Shown here piece by piece: positions 8,875 through 17,302 of a stretch of 64,000 nucleotides of DNA (within the stretch, counting starts at the first letter, position 1; each line of letters begins with the position of its first letter). The translations under genes and the position numbers were made by a program. Origin of the DNA: Gammaproteobacteria bacterium (GTDB lineage Bacteria; Pseudomonadota; Gammaproteobacteria; Steroidobacterales; Woeseiaceae); contig JAOTVR010000007.1 in assembly GCA_029863305.1 (NCBI GenBank), positions 1 to 64,000 of the forward strand. Reading direction: 5' to 3'. The notes under the pieces are model-generated. The model made no database searches and was not told where the DNA came from. It worked only from the letters and a program-made list of their open reading frames with translations.

Positions 8875-9639
8875 TTATTCGATCAGCACGAGCGCACCGA
8901 ACAACCCGGCGTCGATCCAGCCCCGATCCTTGGGTCCGACAGGCACCGATTCGGAACCGATGAAATTTTCGCGCAACTCGCTGCCGTCGTTATCGCAATA
9001 GGCGACCATGAGCCCCATCACTTTGCCGGCCGATAGCTTCACGGGGGAGTTATCTTTCGAGCCATCTGTGTACTCGTCGGAGTAAATATCAATCGCGAGC
9101 TCCCAGATTATTTTTTCGCCGCGTTGACGCCAACGGCTTTCGACGTGATGCGAGTAATTGTGCGGCAGTTTGTCGGTCCCTATGTCAATCGCCTGGTTGT
9201 CCAGTGATATATGGTAGGCAAACGCGTTGTGATTGAACTGGTGGTCGCCACCCGAGTAATCTTCGTCGAGAAATATCTCCCAACAGTCGTCATCCCAATA
9301 CTGCACGAGCGGGTCGCGGTGGCTATCGATCAGGACGTCGTCAGTAAACTCACCAAGAATGTAAAGTTTGGTCTCGGTCCAGACGACCTTGTAGCGCCCG
9401 TGAAAATCCTCAACGGAATATTCAGGTCCAAGCCAGCGATGATCAAGTCCCTGCCATCGCGCTTCTTCCCAGGCGACTTCATCGGCAACGCCGTCGATCG
9501 TGAGCGGGTTCTCTGCTTTGGGCGCAAGGTACTCCGTGCGGCCCTCGTAATGCGAATCCCCGGCGAATGCCGGGGTCGTGATTGAAGCGAACAGGACGGC
9601 TGCGGTCCATGCACGAATGTCGACCTTAATGGAGAGCAT
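8875..9639 (-). CDS. Exported CBM9-like carbohydrate-binding protein
   Basis: The 254-residue protein has a Sec signal peptide ending TPAFAG and a single domain resembling carbohydrate-binding family 9-like folds: LTIDGVADEVAWEEARW, then YWDDDCWEIFLD and FNHNAFAYHISLD. These are the hallmark strands of the CBM9-like family, which occurs alone or attached to enzymes. No catalytic domain is present. The start overlaps the end of the upstream ADP-ribosylglycohydrolase-like gene by 14 nt, and a 40-nt gap separates it from the phosphorylase. It may hold glucan fragments in the periplasm for passage inward. That role, and its ligand, are inferred. Confidence 0.75.
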   Translation of the reverse strand: MLSIKVDIRAWTAAVLFASITTPAFAGDSHYEGRTEYLAPKAENPLTIDGVADEVAWEEARWQGLDHRWLGPEYSVEDFHGRYKVVWTETKLYILGEFTDDVLIDSHRDPLVQYWDDDCWEIFLDEDYSGGDHQFNHNAFAYHISLDNQAIDIGTDKLPHNYSHHVESRWRQRGEKIIWELAIDIYSDEYTDGSKDNSPVKLSAGKVMGLMVAYCDNDGSELRENFIGSESVPVGPKDRGWIDAGLFGALVLIE

Positions 9640-10711
9640 GCTGTTCTCGAATCTTTTGGGCTACCGCTACGGTGCGTGAAACGACATCATCGAGTTGCAA
9701 CTCGGCGAAGCCTGCGAGGTTAAGGCCAATGCGGCCCTGCCAGGGTTGTGTCCAGGATTCTGGTATCTCGGCACCCGTAAGCCCGAACAATCCGCCAACG
9801 GTCGCGCCGTTGCAGTCCGTGTCCCAGCCCGCAGCAACGGCGTCACCGATCGCGGTGCCGAAGTCTCCATTCGCCGAACAAATTGCCCACACGACAAGTG
9901 CGAGGTTATTGAGCGTGTGCACGGGTGACATACCGTCGTAGTTCTTGTGCAGTCTGATCACGGCGTCCGGACTTCCCGAAAGTTCGCAACCGAATCGCAC
10001 CGCCGTCGCCGCTGCGCTGTTAAAAGGAATGTGCTCGAGGGCCATGTCGATGGCTGTGGCGAAATTTTTCGTCGCCGGAATCGCGGCGCCGAGCGCGGCA
10101 ATGAACGCTGCGCCGTGTACGCCTTCGCCACGGTGGGACAGCGACGCATCCCGTCGCGCCAGCTCTGCGGCCAGGGCAGGGCGTCCCGGGCACACCCAGC
10201 CGTACAGGTCCGCACGAATTTGGGCGCCGATCCACTCGTTGTAATCATTGTCCGAGCACTCGGCGAGATCAAAGCCTGCCTCCTCGCCATTGACGAACTC
10301 GTCCGCCATATTGCAGAGCAGGGTTCGATAGGCAGCGCGCTCGGCCGTCCAGGTAGCGCCAGCCGGCAGCAGACGCAGCCAGGCACGTGCGACATCGGCT
10401 GTGTCGAAGCTGCAACCCTTTTCTTCCAGCAACAGCAGTGCCAGGACCGTGTAGTTAATGTCGTCATCGGGCTCGGCGCGGACGATGCGCCCACGGCAGC
10501 AGGCGGTTCCGTGCTGCTCGACGATGCTGCCCTCGACGAGCGGCACGAAGTCCCTCAGTGGCAGCGCCCTGGCCTCGCGCAGGTAGGCCTCGAGCCCGGT
10601 CGGTCCTTGCTGTAGCGACAGTACCTCGACGGGCTTGCCCAGCATGCAGCCCGAGATCCGGCCCTTCCAGGCGGCCCGGATACGCGCCGGCTCTACGGTC
10701 ACGGTTTGCAC
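9626..10711 (-). CDS. ADP-ribosylglycohydrolase-fold protein in glucan operon
   Basis: The ORF track opens this frame at 10927, but that would run through the operators and overlap the receptor start. I place the start at the GTG at 10711 (VQTVTVEPARIRAAWKG), which follows GGGGAG by about 9 nt, giving 361 residues. The ADP-ribosylglycohydrolase (DraG/ARH) family is shown by KGRISGCMLGKPVE at the N-terminus, the metal-binding stretch EPDDDINYTV, and AAGWDTDCNGATVGGLFG near the C-terminus. Classical members remove ADP-ribose from proteins using Mg or Mn ions. The position as first gene of a LacI-controlled glucan operon makes a carbohydrate substrate plausible, but that is inference. No signal peptide is seen. 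Confidence 0.85.
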   Translation of the reverse strand: MQTVTVEPARIRAAWKGRISGCMLGKPVEVLSLQQGPTGLEAYLREARALPLRDFVPLVEGSIVEQHGTACCRGRIVRAEPDDDINYTVLALLLLEEKGCSFDTADVARAWLRLLPAGATWTAERAAYRTLLCNMADEFVNGEEAGFDLAECSDNDYNEWIGAQIRADLYGWVCPGRPALAAELARRDASLSHRGEGVHGAAFIAALGAAIPATKNFATAIDMALEHIPFNSAAATAVRFGCELSGSPDAVIRLHKNYDGMSPVHTLNNLALVVWAICSANGDFGTAIGDAVAAGWDTDCNGATVGGLFGLTGAEIPESWTQPWQGRIGLNLAGFAELQLDDVVSRTVAVAQKIREQHALH

Positions 10712-10767
10712 GGAACTCAACTCCCCGGCGCGATGGCGCCCTTGATCGACGGCGATTGTATTCGTTA

Positions 10768-10796
10768 TTGACAGCGCTGTCAGATGTAAGTATAAA
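10768..10796 (+). promoter_or_regulatory. Sigma70-type promoter of the TonB-dependent receptor
   Basis: TTGACA (10768-10773), a 17-bp spacer and TATAAA (10791-10796) form a near-consensus promoter reading toward the receptor. One LacI operator covers the -35 box and the next begins at about +1. The leader before the ATG at 10915 is about 110 nt. Confidence 0.75.
10769..10782. promoter_or_regulatory. LacI operator, perfect palindrome (divergent promoter, left site)
   Basis: TGACAGCGCTGTCA covers the -35 box of the rightward promoter and lies just past the start point of the leftward one. Its centre is 35 bp from the centre of the second copy. Confidence 0.88.
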
Positions 10797-10818
10797 CACG
10801 TACTGACAGCGCTGTCAC
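10789..10818 (-). promoter_or_regulatory. Promoter of the ADP-ribosylglycohydrolase/CBM9/phosphorylase/GH17 operon
   Basis: On the minus strand GTGACA (plus 10813-10818), an 18-bp spacer and TATACT (plus 10789-10794) point toward the enzyme operon. The -10 box overlaps that of the rightward promoter, so the two divergent promoters share one core. Each -35 lies within one operator. Confidence 0.6.
10804..10817. promoter_or_regulatory. LacI operator, perfect palindrome (divergent promoter, right site)
   Basis: A second TGACAGCGCTGTCA, overlapping the -35 of the leftward promoter and beginning right at the start point of the receptor promoter. Together with the site at 10769 it would let two repressor dimers, or one tetramer, close both promoters at once. 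Confidence 0.88.
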
Positions 10819-10914
10819 GCACAACAGCAACCAATTGCTGGTGGCAAAGACGCTGAAAAACCAGCCAATTCAATTCATTGGCTAGACATTTAATAGCAAG
10901 CCGGGGGCTCGAGA

Positions 10915-13824
10915 ATGCAAAAACCATCTTTCAATAAAACACCTTTGGCCGCGGGCGTTACGTTGGCTTTGGGCGCGAGCGGATTCTCACCGGTATTCGC
11001 GCAAAGCGCTGATGGTGACGTCATCGAAGAAATCGTCAGCGTCGGCATCCGCAGCAGCCTGATTTCGTCGATGAACACCAAGCGCAGCGCCAAGGGCGTC
11101 GTGGATGCGATCACGGCCGAAGATATCGGCAAGTTCCCGGACACCAACCTGGCCGAATCCATGCAGCGCATTCCCGGCGTGTCGATTGACCGTTCGAACA
11201 ATGAGGGCAGCAAGGTCACGGTTCGCGGCTTCGGTCCCGACTTCAACCTGGTCCTCTTGAACGGCCGGCAAATGCCGACGTCGAACCTGGGAGCAGATTC
11301 GGTACGTTCCTTCGATTTCGCCAACCTGGCTTCTGAGGGCGTGAGAGCCGTCGACGTCTTAAAGACGTTCAATGCGACGAGCCCGAGTGGTGGTATTGGC
11401 TCGACAATCAATATCAAGACAGCCCGCCCCTTTGATAAACCCGGCCTGGTCGCGAGCTTCGGCGTCAAGGCGATGCACGACACCACGAATGAAGTGGGCG
11501 ACGACTTCTCACCTGAGTTTTCCGGTATCTTCAGCAATACCTTTGCCGATGACACGTTCGGCATCGGCGTGTTCCTCTCGAAGCAGGATCGTGACAGCCG
11601 TGGCGTAGGCGTCAACGTCGCCGAACAGTTCTGGCGAGAAAATCTTACGCAGGACATAGCAACTGTTGTGGACAATCGGACCGCGGAAACCAACGAGTTC
11701 TTCCCGCGCGCCCTGGGCTTGAACGTCACCGATATAAGCCGCACCCGTACTAACGGCCAGTTGACCCTGCAATACGCGCCGTCCGACACGTTTACCGCGA
11801 CGCTCGACTACACCTACGCGGAGTTCGACAACTACCAGGAGAGTCTCGGCTCTGGTATCTGGTTCAATGACAATGAAGCATTCGAAGCCGAAATAGACCA
11901 GAACGGAACTTATACGTTCGTCAAGGCGACCCCCGGAGACTATATCGCCCAGAAAAACTGGGGCGCAGCATACAACGAGAATAATTCAGTCGGCCTGAAC
12001 CTCGACTGGCAGGTCAGCGACAACCTGAACCTGACCCTCGATGTGCATGACTCCGACGCCATTTCCGAAGGTAAAGACCGCGGCAACAATAATTTCATCG
12101 TAATGGGCGCCGTCTGCATTGACGAAAAGGTATTCGATGCGAGAAACGGCCAGCAGGTGCCGGACATGTTCGTAACGTTTGGCGACTGCCTTGGCTCGCC
12201 TTCGGGCGGAGAGCCGACAGGGGCCGCTTACGAGAGCCTGTTCGGTGAAGCCTTCAAGAATATCAACGAGTCCGACATATCCCAGTTCCAACTCAGCGGC
12301 GAATGGGCAAACGGTTCCTCTGACGAGGGCCTGACGAGTATCCAATTCGGCCTGTCGAGCACGGAAATAGATTACCGCACACTCCAGTACGATTCCGGAC
12401 AGATCGCTGGCGGCTGGTATGGCGGAAATCAGGATGTCTATGACGACGAGATTTTCACGCGCGTCGATACCTCCGGCATCCTCAGCGAATTTTCCGGCTT
12501 CAATGGCGGTGGCGGTGCCGGTTTTTACCACACCTGGGACCTGGCAGCCGGTGTCAAGAATTTCGAAGACGCCTACCTGGGCGGAGGACGCCTCGAGGCC
12601 ACGCCGGAAGACACAAAGTCTTTCGATCACCTGATCAACGAAGAGACCACAGCCGCCTACGTGCAGTTCAACCTCGAGGGTGATTTCAACGATATGCCGA
12701 TAACCGTCGTTGGTGGTCTTCGCTACGAGGATACCAATATCACGTCGAACAGCGAAGAGATCGAAACAGAGGAAGTTGTATGGGTCAGCGCCGGCACCAC
12801 CAGTGAGTGGAGCGTGAACAAAGCTACCGAGGCAACATTCTCCGACGTCAAAGGCAATTACAATATCTGGCTGCCGAACCTGGACATCAGTATGGACGTT
12901 CGCGACGATATGATCGCGCGGTTCTCCTTCAGCAAGTCGATTACGCGCCCGACTCTGACGAACATGCGCGGTACGTTGTCACCGACTGCTCTGCCGAAGC
13001 CAGGACAACGCGACGCAAACAAGGGCAACCCTGACCTGCTGCCGTTTACTTCCGACAACTTCGACCTGTCTTTGGAGTGGTACTACGACGACGCCAGCTA
13101 TGCGTCGATTGGCTACTTCCGCAAGCAGGTTGAAAACTTTATCGTTACCCAGCAGTTCGATGAGACCATCGGCAACCTGAGAGATCCTCAGCTGGGGCCT
13201 CGGGCTATCCAGGCCATGGCTGACCTCGAGGCGGCTGGCCAAGATCCTAACAATCTGGCATTACTGCACGATCAGATCAACATCAACATGGGCAATCCGG
13301 TGGGCACATTTATCGTGCAGCAGGATGACGACCCGTTGATGGACTGGAAGGTCAATGTTCCGTCCAACCAGGAAACAGCGGTCCTGTATGGCTGGGAATT
13401 CGCTGTGCAGCACATGTTCGGGGACTCTGGCTTTGGTCTCTCGGCGAATGCGACGATCGTGGAAGGCGACATCAACGTCGATAATGCGGTAACCGGCTTC
13501 CAGTTTGCTCTGACCGGCCTGAGCGACTCGGCAAACCTCGTCGGTTTTTGGGAGAACGATCAGTGGCAGGTTCGAGTCGCGTACAACTGGCGTGACGAGT
13601 TCCTGAACGGCTTGCGCAACAACGCTCCCCACTATACGGAGGAGTTCGGGCAACTGGACATGAATGCGAGTTACATGTTCAACGACAATCTAACGATCTT
13701 TGTAGAGGCCTTGAATGTCACCGATGAATCGCAGCGAATCTTTAATCGCTACGTGAATCAGTTTACCGATGCCAACCAGTTCGGCGCCCGGTATAACATC
13801 GGTGCCCGCTATACCTTTGATTAA
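10915..13824 (+). CDS. TonB-dependent outer-membrane receptor (glucan oligosaccharide uptake)
   Basis: A 969-residue outer-membrane transporter. A signal peptide (cleavage near SPVFAQ) is followed by a TonB-box-like segment (about EEIVSVG), then the plug domain (AITAEDIGKFPDTNLAESMQ, about residues 62-80, with IPGVSIDR and VRGFGPDFNLVLLNGR). The long barrel ends in YNIGARYTFD with a terminal aromatic followed by D. The plug sequence is of the Xanthomonas/Caulobacter carbohydrate-type receptor group. It is driven by a strong promoter under two LacI operators and divergent from the glucan enzymes, so it most likely imports beta-1,3-gluco-oligosaccharides. A strong terminator follows, but the halogenase/SapC genes begin only about 40 nt beyond it. 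Confidence 0.93.
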   Translation: MQKPSFNKTPLAAGVTLALGASGFSPVFAQSADGDVIEEIVSVGIRSSLISSMNTKRSAKGVVDAITAEDIGKFPDTNLAESMQRIPGVSIDRSNNEGSKVTVRGFGPDFNLVLLNGRQMPTSNLGADSVRSFDFANLASEGVRAVDVLKTFNATSPSGGIGSTINIKTARPFDKPGLVASFGVKAMHDTTNEVGDDFSPEFSGIFSNTFADDTFGIGVFLSKQDRDSRGVGVNVAEQFWRENLTQDIATVVDNRTAETNEFFPRALGLNVTDISRTRTNGQLTLQYAPSDTFTATLDYTYAEFDNYQESLGSGIWFNDNEAFEAEIDQNGTYTFVKATPGDYIAQKNWGAAYNENNSVGLNLDWQVSDNLNLTLDVHDSDAISEGKDRGNNNFIVMGAVCIDEKVFDARNGQQVPDMFVTFGDCLGSPSGGEPTGAAYESLFGEAFKNINESDISQFQLSGEWANGSSDEGLTSIQFGLSSTEIDYRTLQYDSGQIAGGWYGGNQDVYDDEIFTRVDTSGILSEFSGFNGGGGAGFYHTWDLAAGVKNFEDAYLGGGRLEATPEDTKSFDHLINEETTAAYVQFNLEGDFNDMPITVVGGLRYEDTNITSNSEEIETEEVVWVSAGTTSEWSVNKATEATFSDVKGNYNIWLPNLDISMDVRDDMIARFSFSKSITRPTLTNMRGTLSPTALPKPGQRDANKGNPDLLPFTSDNFDLSLEWYYDDASYASIGYFRKQVENFIVTQQFDETIGNLRDPQLGPRAIQAMADLEAAGQDPNNLALLHDQININMGNPVGTFIVQQDDDPLMDWKVNVPSNQETAVLYGWEFAVQHMFGDSGFGLSANATIVEGDINVDNAVTGFQFALTGLSDSANLVGFWENDQWQVRVAYNWRDEFLNGLRNNAPHYTEEFGQLDMNASYMFNDNLTIFVEALNVTDESQRIFNRYVNQFTDANQFGARYNIGARYTFD

Positions 13825-13861
13825 GGTGCCATCGCGCTGACGGTGCCTGTGCAATCACAGG

Positions 13862-13891
13862 AAAAAGCCGCCTTTACAGGCGGCTTTTTTT
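13862..13891 (+). terminator. Rho-independent terminator after the TonB receptor
   Basis: The arms AAAGCCGCC and GGCGGCTTT enclose TTTACA, and the stem ends in a run of seven T. It lies 38 nt after the receptor stop. The stem preceded by A residues could also work leftward, but no leftward gene ends here. Confidence 0.9.
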
Positions 13892-13931
13892 GTTAAGGTC
13901 AACCGGCTAAGTTATCAATAACAGACTGCTG

Positions 13932-15497
13932 ATGAGTAAACCTGTCAAAAAAGTCGTTGTGGTTGGAGGTGGTGCCGCTGGATGGATCACGGCGGGCCTC
14001 ATCGCCGCAGAACATGATGCGCATCTCGATACCGGGATCGATGTCGTCCTGATCGAGTCTCCCGACGTCGCGACGATTGGAGTGGGCGAGGGCACCTGGC
14101 CGACAATGCGCACGACGTTGAGCAAGCTGCGTATCGGCGAAACGGATTTCATCCGCGGCTGCGACGCGTCATTCAAGCAGGGCACACGTTTTGATCGTTG
14201 GCACACGGGTGCGTCGAACGATGTTTACTACCATCCTTTCACGCTGCCGCACGGCTACAAGAAGACGAATCTGGCGGCGAGTTGGCTGTCGCTGCGCGAC
14301 CGTGTCTCGTTCGCCGATGCGGTCTGCGTGCAGAGTCATTTGTGCGCCAGAGGTCTGGCTCCCAAGCAAGGCGCGACGCCAGAGTATGCGTCTGTCGCTA
14401 ACTACGGTTATCACCTCGATGCGGGGAAGTTTGCTGCATTGTTGCAGAAGCACTGCACCAAGTTTCTCGGTGTCGAACATATTCTCGATCATGTGACCGC
14501 GGTCAATGCGGATGCGGATGGCGATATCGTGTCCGTCAGCAGCAAGGAGCATGGCGACCTGACCGGCGACCTGTTCATTGATTGCACAGGCTTCGCCTCA
14601 TTGCTGCTCGGCAAGCATTACGAGATTCCTTTTGTTAGCAGAAAGGACACGTTGTTCGTCGATTCCGCCCTGGCGGTGCAGGTTCCATATGCTGACGACA
14701 ACAGTCCGATCGCCTCGCAGACTATCTCGACCGCACAGACCAGCGGCTGGATCTGGGACATCGGGCTATCTTCTCGTCGTGGCGTCGGCCATGTGTATTC
14801 GAGTGCGCACGTGAGCGATGAACAGGCCGGGGAAGAACTCAGGGCCTATATCCGGCCGGCAATGGGCGACGACGCGGAGTCGGCATCGCTACGCAAGATT
14901 TCGATCAACCCCGGTCACCGGCAGAAGTTCTGGCACAGGAACTGTGTGGCGGTCGGTATGGCCGCTGGCTTCCTCGAACCGCTGGAAGCGTCGGCGTTGG
15001 TACTTGTCGAGTTGTCCGCGGAAATGATTAGCGAGCAGTTGCCGGCGACGCGGGAAACCATGACGACAGTCGCCCGCCGATTCAATGACAAGTTTCTGTA
15101 TCGCTGGGACCGTGTGATCGACTTTCTGAAACTGCACTACGTCTTGACGGAGCGAACGGACGCCGAATTCTGGGTCGACAATCGCCGCACGGAGTCTGTG
15201 CCGGACAGTTTGCAGGAGTTGCTGGCTCTCTGGCGGCACCACGTGCCATGGCATGGAGACTTCACCCAGGTCGATGAGGTATTCTCATCAGCCAGTTACC
15301 AGTTCGTGCTATACGGAATGGGATTCGGCACGGAACCGGCAGCCAGGACGCGACGTTCGGTGAATGCGGAAGAGGCTGCGAGGCTCTTTCAGGAGAACGC
15401 CGAGACGACGAACAAGCTGCTGGCCGGGCTGCCGACTAACCGCGAGTTAATCAATCACATCAAGGAATTCGGACTGCCCAAGGGCAGTGTCACCTGA
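13932..15497 (+). CDS. Flavin-dependent tryptophan-halogenase-like protein (first copy)
   Basis: A 521-residue protein of the PrnA-like flavin-dependent halogenase family. It shows the FAD-binding VVGGGAAGW near the N-terminus, GVGEGTWPTM, and SFKQGTRFDRW, where the lysine corresponds in position to the catalytic lysine of the family. The signature WxWxIP is altered here to GWIWDIGL, lacking the proline. Proteins of this type recur beside SapC, cupin-8 and TonB-receptor genes in polysaccharide loci of Proteobacteria, where no halogenation has been established. It needs a flavin reductase partner, none of which is visible nearby. Real activity is uncertain: it may be an oxidase or a receptor-linked protein rather than a halogenase. 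Confidence 0.85.
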   Translation: MSKPVKKVVVVGGGAAGWITAGLIAAEHDAHLDTGIDVVLIESPDVATIGVGEGTWPTMRTTLSKLRIGETDFIRGCDASFKQGTRFDRWHTGASNDVYYHPFTLPHGYKKTNLAASWLSLRDRVSFADAVCVQSHLCARGLAPKQGATPEYASVANYGYHLDAGKFAALLQKHCTKFLGVEHILDHVTAVNADADGDIVSVSSKEHGDLTGDLFIDCTGFASLLLGKHYEIPFVSRKDTLFVDSALAVQVPYADDNSPIASQTISTAQTSGWIWDIGLSSRRGVGHVYSSAHVSDEQAGEELRAYIRPAMGDDAESASLRKISINPGHRQKFWHRNCVAVGMAAGFLEPLEASALVLVELSAEMISEQLPATRETMTTVARRFNDKFLYRWDRVIDFLKLHYVLTERTDAEFWVDNRRTESVPDSLQELLALWRHHVPWHGDFTQVDEVFSSASYQFVLYGMGFGTEPAARTRRSVNAEEAARLFQENAETTNKLLAGLPTNRELINHIKEFGLPKGSVT

Positions 15498-15539
15498 TAC
15501 CCGGCCGGCATCGGATTTTGATCTGGCAATCGAAAGCAT

Positions 15540-16262
15540 ATGGCAAATCATCAACTACTGAACAACATCACGCACAAAGATCTCAAGATCATCACTGATC
15601 GGGCCGCCTGGTATGGCGATGATATTGCCCGCACCGGCGTCTTTCCGCTGGAATTTCGACGTTTGCAGGCCGAATACCCGATCGCGTTTCAGGAAAACGC
15701 CAGGACAGGGAGTTTTGACTCGATTGTAATCCTGGGTTTTGCCGAGGGCGAAAACCTGTTTCTGAGTGCGGATGGTTGGGAGGCCGGCTATGTGCCGCTG
15801 TCGATCGAGCGACAGCCGTTTCTGATCGGATTTCAAACCACGGCAGATGGTGGTGTGCTTGCTGATGAGCCGGTGGTGCACATCGACATGGACAGCCCGA
15901 GGGTCAGCGAGACAGAGGGTGTGCCTGTTTTTCTCGAGCACGGCGGCCATAGCCCGTACCTGGAGCACATCAACTCGGTACTCATGGCGATCCACGATGG
16001 CGTCGAGCAGAACAAGGTATTCTCAGAGGCCCTCACCGAGTTCGATCTGCTGGAGCCGTTCACTCTCGAATTTGTGTTGAACGATGGGTCGAAGCAGAAT
16101 CTGACGGGCTTGCACACCATCAACGAGGAGAAGCTCAACGCGCTCGATGGGGAGTCTCTGGCAAAGCTGCACGTCAACGGCTATCTGGAACATATCTATA
16201 TGGTAATGGCGTCCATTTCGAACTTTAAGACCCTGATTGACAGGAAGAATGCGCGGCTGTGA
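15540..16262 (+). CDS. SapC family protein
   Basis: A 240-residue protein of the SapC family (named after a Campylobacter S-layer-linked gene; function unknown). Family-typical stretches are EFRRLQAEYPIAF, GFAEGENLFL and the short YVPLSIERQPFLIGF. No signal peptide or membrane span is visible. It begins 42 nt after the first halogenase-like gene, and its TGA is directly followed by the GTG of the cupin gene, so the genes are surely co-transcribed. In many marine and plant-associated Proteobacteria it travels with TonB receptors and halogenase-like genes, so a role in that system is likely but unknown. Confidence 0.85.
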   Translation: MANHQLLNNITHKDLKIITDRAAWYGDDIARTGVFPLEFRRLQAEYPIAFQENARTGSFDSIVILGFAEGENLFLSADGWEAGYVPLSIERQPFLIGFQTTADGGVLADEPVVHIDMDSPRVSETEGVPVFLEHGGHSPYLEHINSVLMAIHDGVEQNKVFSEALTEFDLLEPFTLEFVLNDGSKQNLTGLHTINEEKLNALDGESLAKLHVNGYLEHIYMVMASISNFKTLIDRKNARL

Positions 16263-17300
16263 GTGTCATTGCCAAATGTCAGAGTCATGTTGAGCGCTGA
16301 ACAAAAAATCGAAGAAGTAGAGGGCATCAGTCCGGACAATCTGCCCGACGAGATTCTGCAGTCCGAGCAACCTCTTGTACTGAAAGGACTTGTCTCTGAC
16401 TGGCCTCTGGTCGAGGCGGCAACGCGCGGCGCTGACGCCGCCGACGAGTATTTGCGGCGCTTCTATAACGATACTCCGGTTTCCGAATCGTTTGGCCCTG
16501 CCGATATTAACGGGCGGATTTTTTATGGCGAGGATCTCGCAGGCTTCAACTTCGCAATGCGTCGCACCCAACTGGATGAGTTTCTCGATGAGCTAAAGAA
16601 ACACAGGGATGACGACAACCCGCCCGTGCATTACGTCGGCTCAGTTTCGGTCGATCACATTCTTCCCGGACTCCGGGATGATAACGATTTGAATCTGGGC
16701 CGTTTCGAGCCGAGCGTGAGGATCTGGTTGGGCAATCAGACACGCATCGCGGCGCATTACGATGTTCCCGATAACATCGCCTGCGTTGTTGCCGGGAAGC
16801 GGCGTTTCACAGTGTTTCCGCCGGATCAACTGCCGAATCTCTACGTGGGTCCGCTCGATCGCGCACCTGCTGGCCAGGCCATCAGCCTGGTGGATTTACA
16901 CGAACCCGACTTCGAGAAGTATCCGAAGTTTCGAGAAGCTATGAAGCATGCGCAAGTGGCCGACATGCAGCCGGGTGATGCAGTGTTTATCCCAAGCATG
17001 TGGTGGCATCATGTCGAAGGGCTCGACAGCTTCAACGTTCTCATCAATTACTGGTGGCGTTCCTCGCCTGCGTTCATGGGCACGCCGCTTGATGCATTGA
17101 ACCATGCACTGTTGAGTATCCGGGATTTACCCGAGGCGCAGCGAAACGCATGGCGTGACATCTTCGAACACTATGTATTTGCGCCGGGCGACGATGTGAC
17201 CGCGCACATTCCGGAGGCGCAGCGCGGCGTGCTATCGCCCATCGATGAATTGTCCGCAAGGAAAATACGGGCGCTGTTATTGAAGAGGCTGAACCGTTAA
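16263..17300 (+). CDS. Cupin-8/JmjC-like Fe(II)-dependent oxygenase family protein
   Basis: A 345-residue protein of the cupin-like (JmjC/PASS1-type) family. The metal ligands are probably the HYD of RIAAHYDVPDNIACVV (HxD) and the histidine of PSMWWHHVEG, the usual distal ligand. GDAVFIPSMWWH is the family signature. Members hydroxylate proteins or small molecules using Fe(II) and 2-oxoglutarate, though many are untested. The start is a GTG touching the SapC stop; an ATG eight codons in (MLSAEQ) is an alternative. It sits between SapC and the second halogenase-like gene and ends just before it. The substrate is not known. Confidence 0.83.
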   Translation: MSLPNVRVMLSAEQKIEEVEGISPDNLPDEILQSEQPLVLKGLVSDWPLVEAATRGADAADEYLRRFYNDTPVSESFGPADINGRIFYGEDLAGFNFAMRRTQLDEFLDELKKHRDDDNPPVHYVGSVSVDHILPGLRDDNDLNLGRFEPSVRIWLGNQTRIAAHYDVPDNIACVVAGKRRFTVFPPDQLPNLYVGPLDRAPAGQAISLVDLHEPDFEKYPKFREAMKHAQVADMQPGDAVFIPSMWWHHVEGLDSFNVLINYWWRSSPAFMGTPLDALNHALLSIRDLPEAQRNAWRDIFEHYVFAPGDDVTAHIPEAQRGVLSPIDELSARKIRALLLKRLNR

Positions 17301-17302
17301 GT

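Noticed and set aside
10712-10927. N-terminal extension of the ADP-ribosylglycohydrolase-like ORF
   Set aside because: Would translate through both operators and the shared promoter and overlap the receptor start; GTG at 10711 has a good ribosome site.
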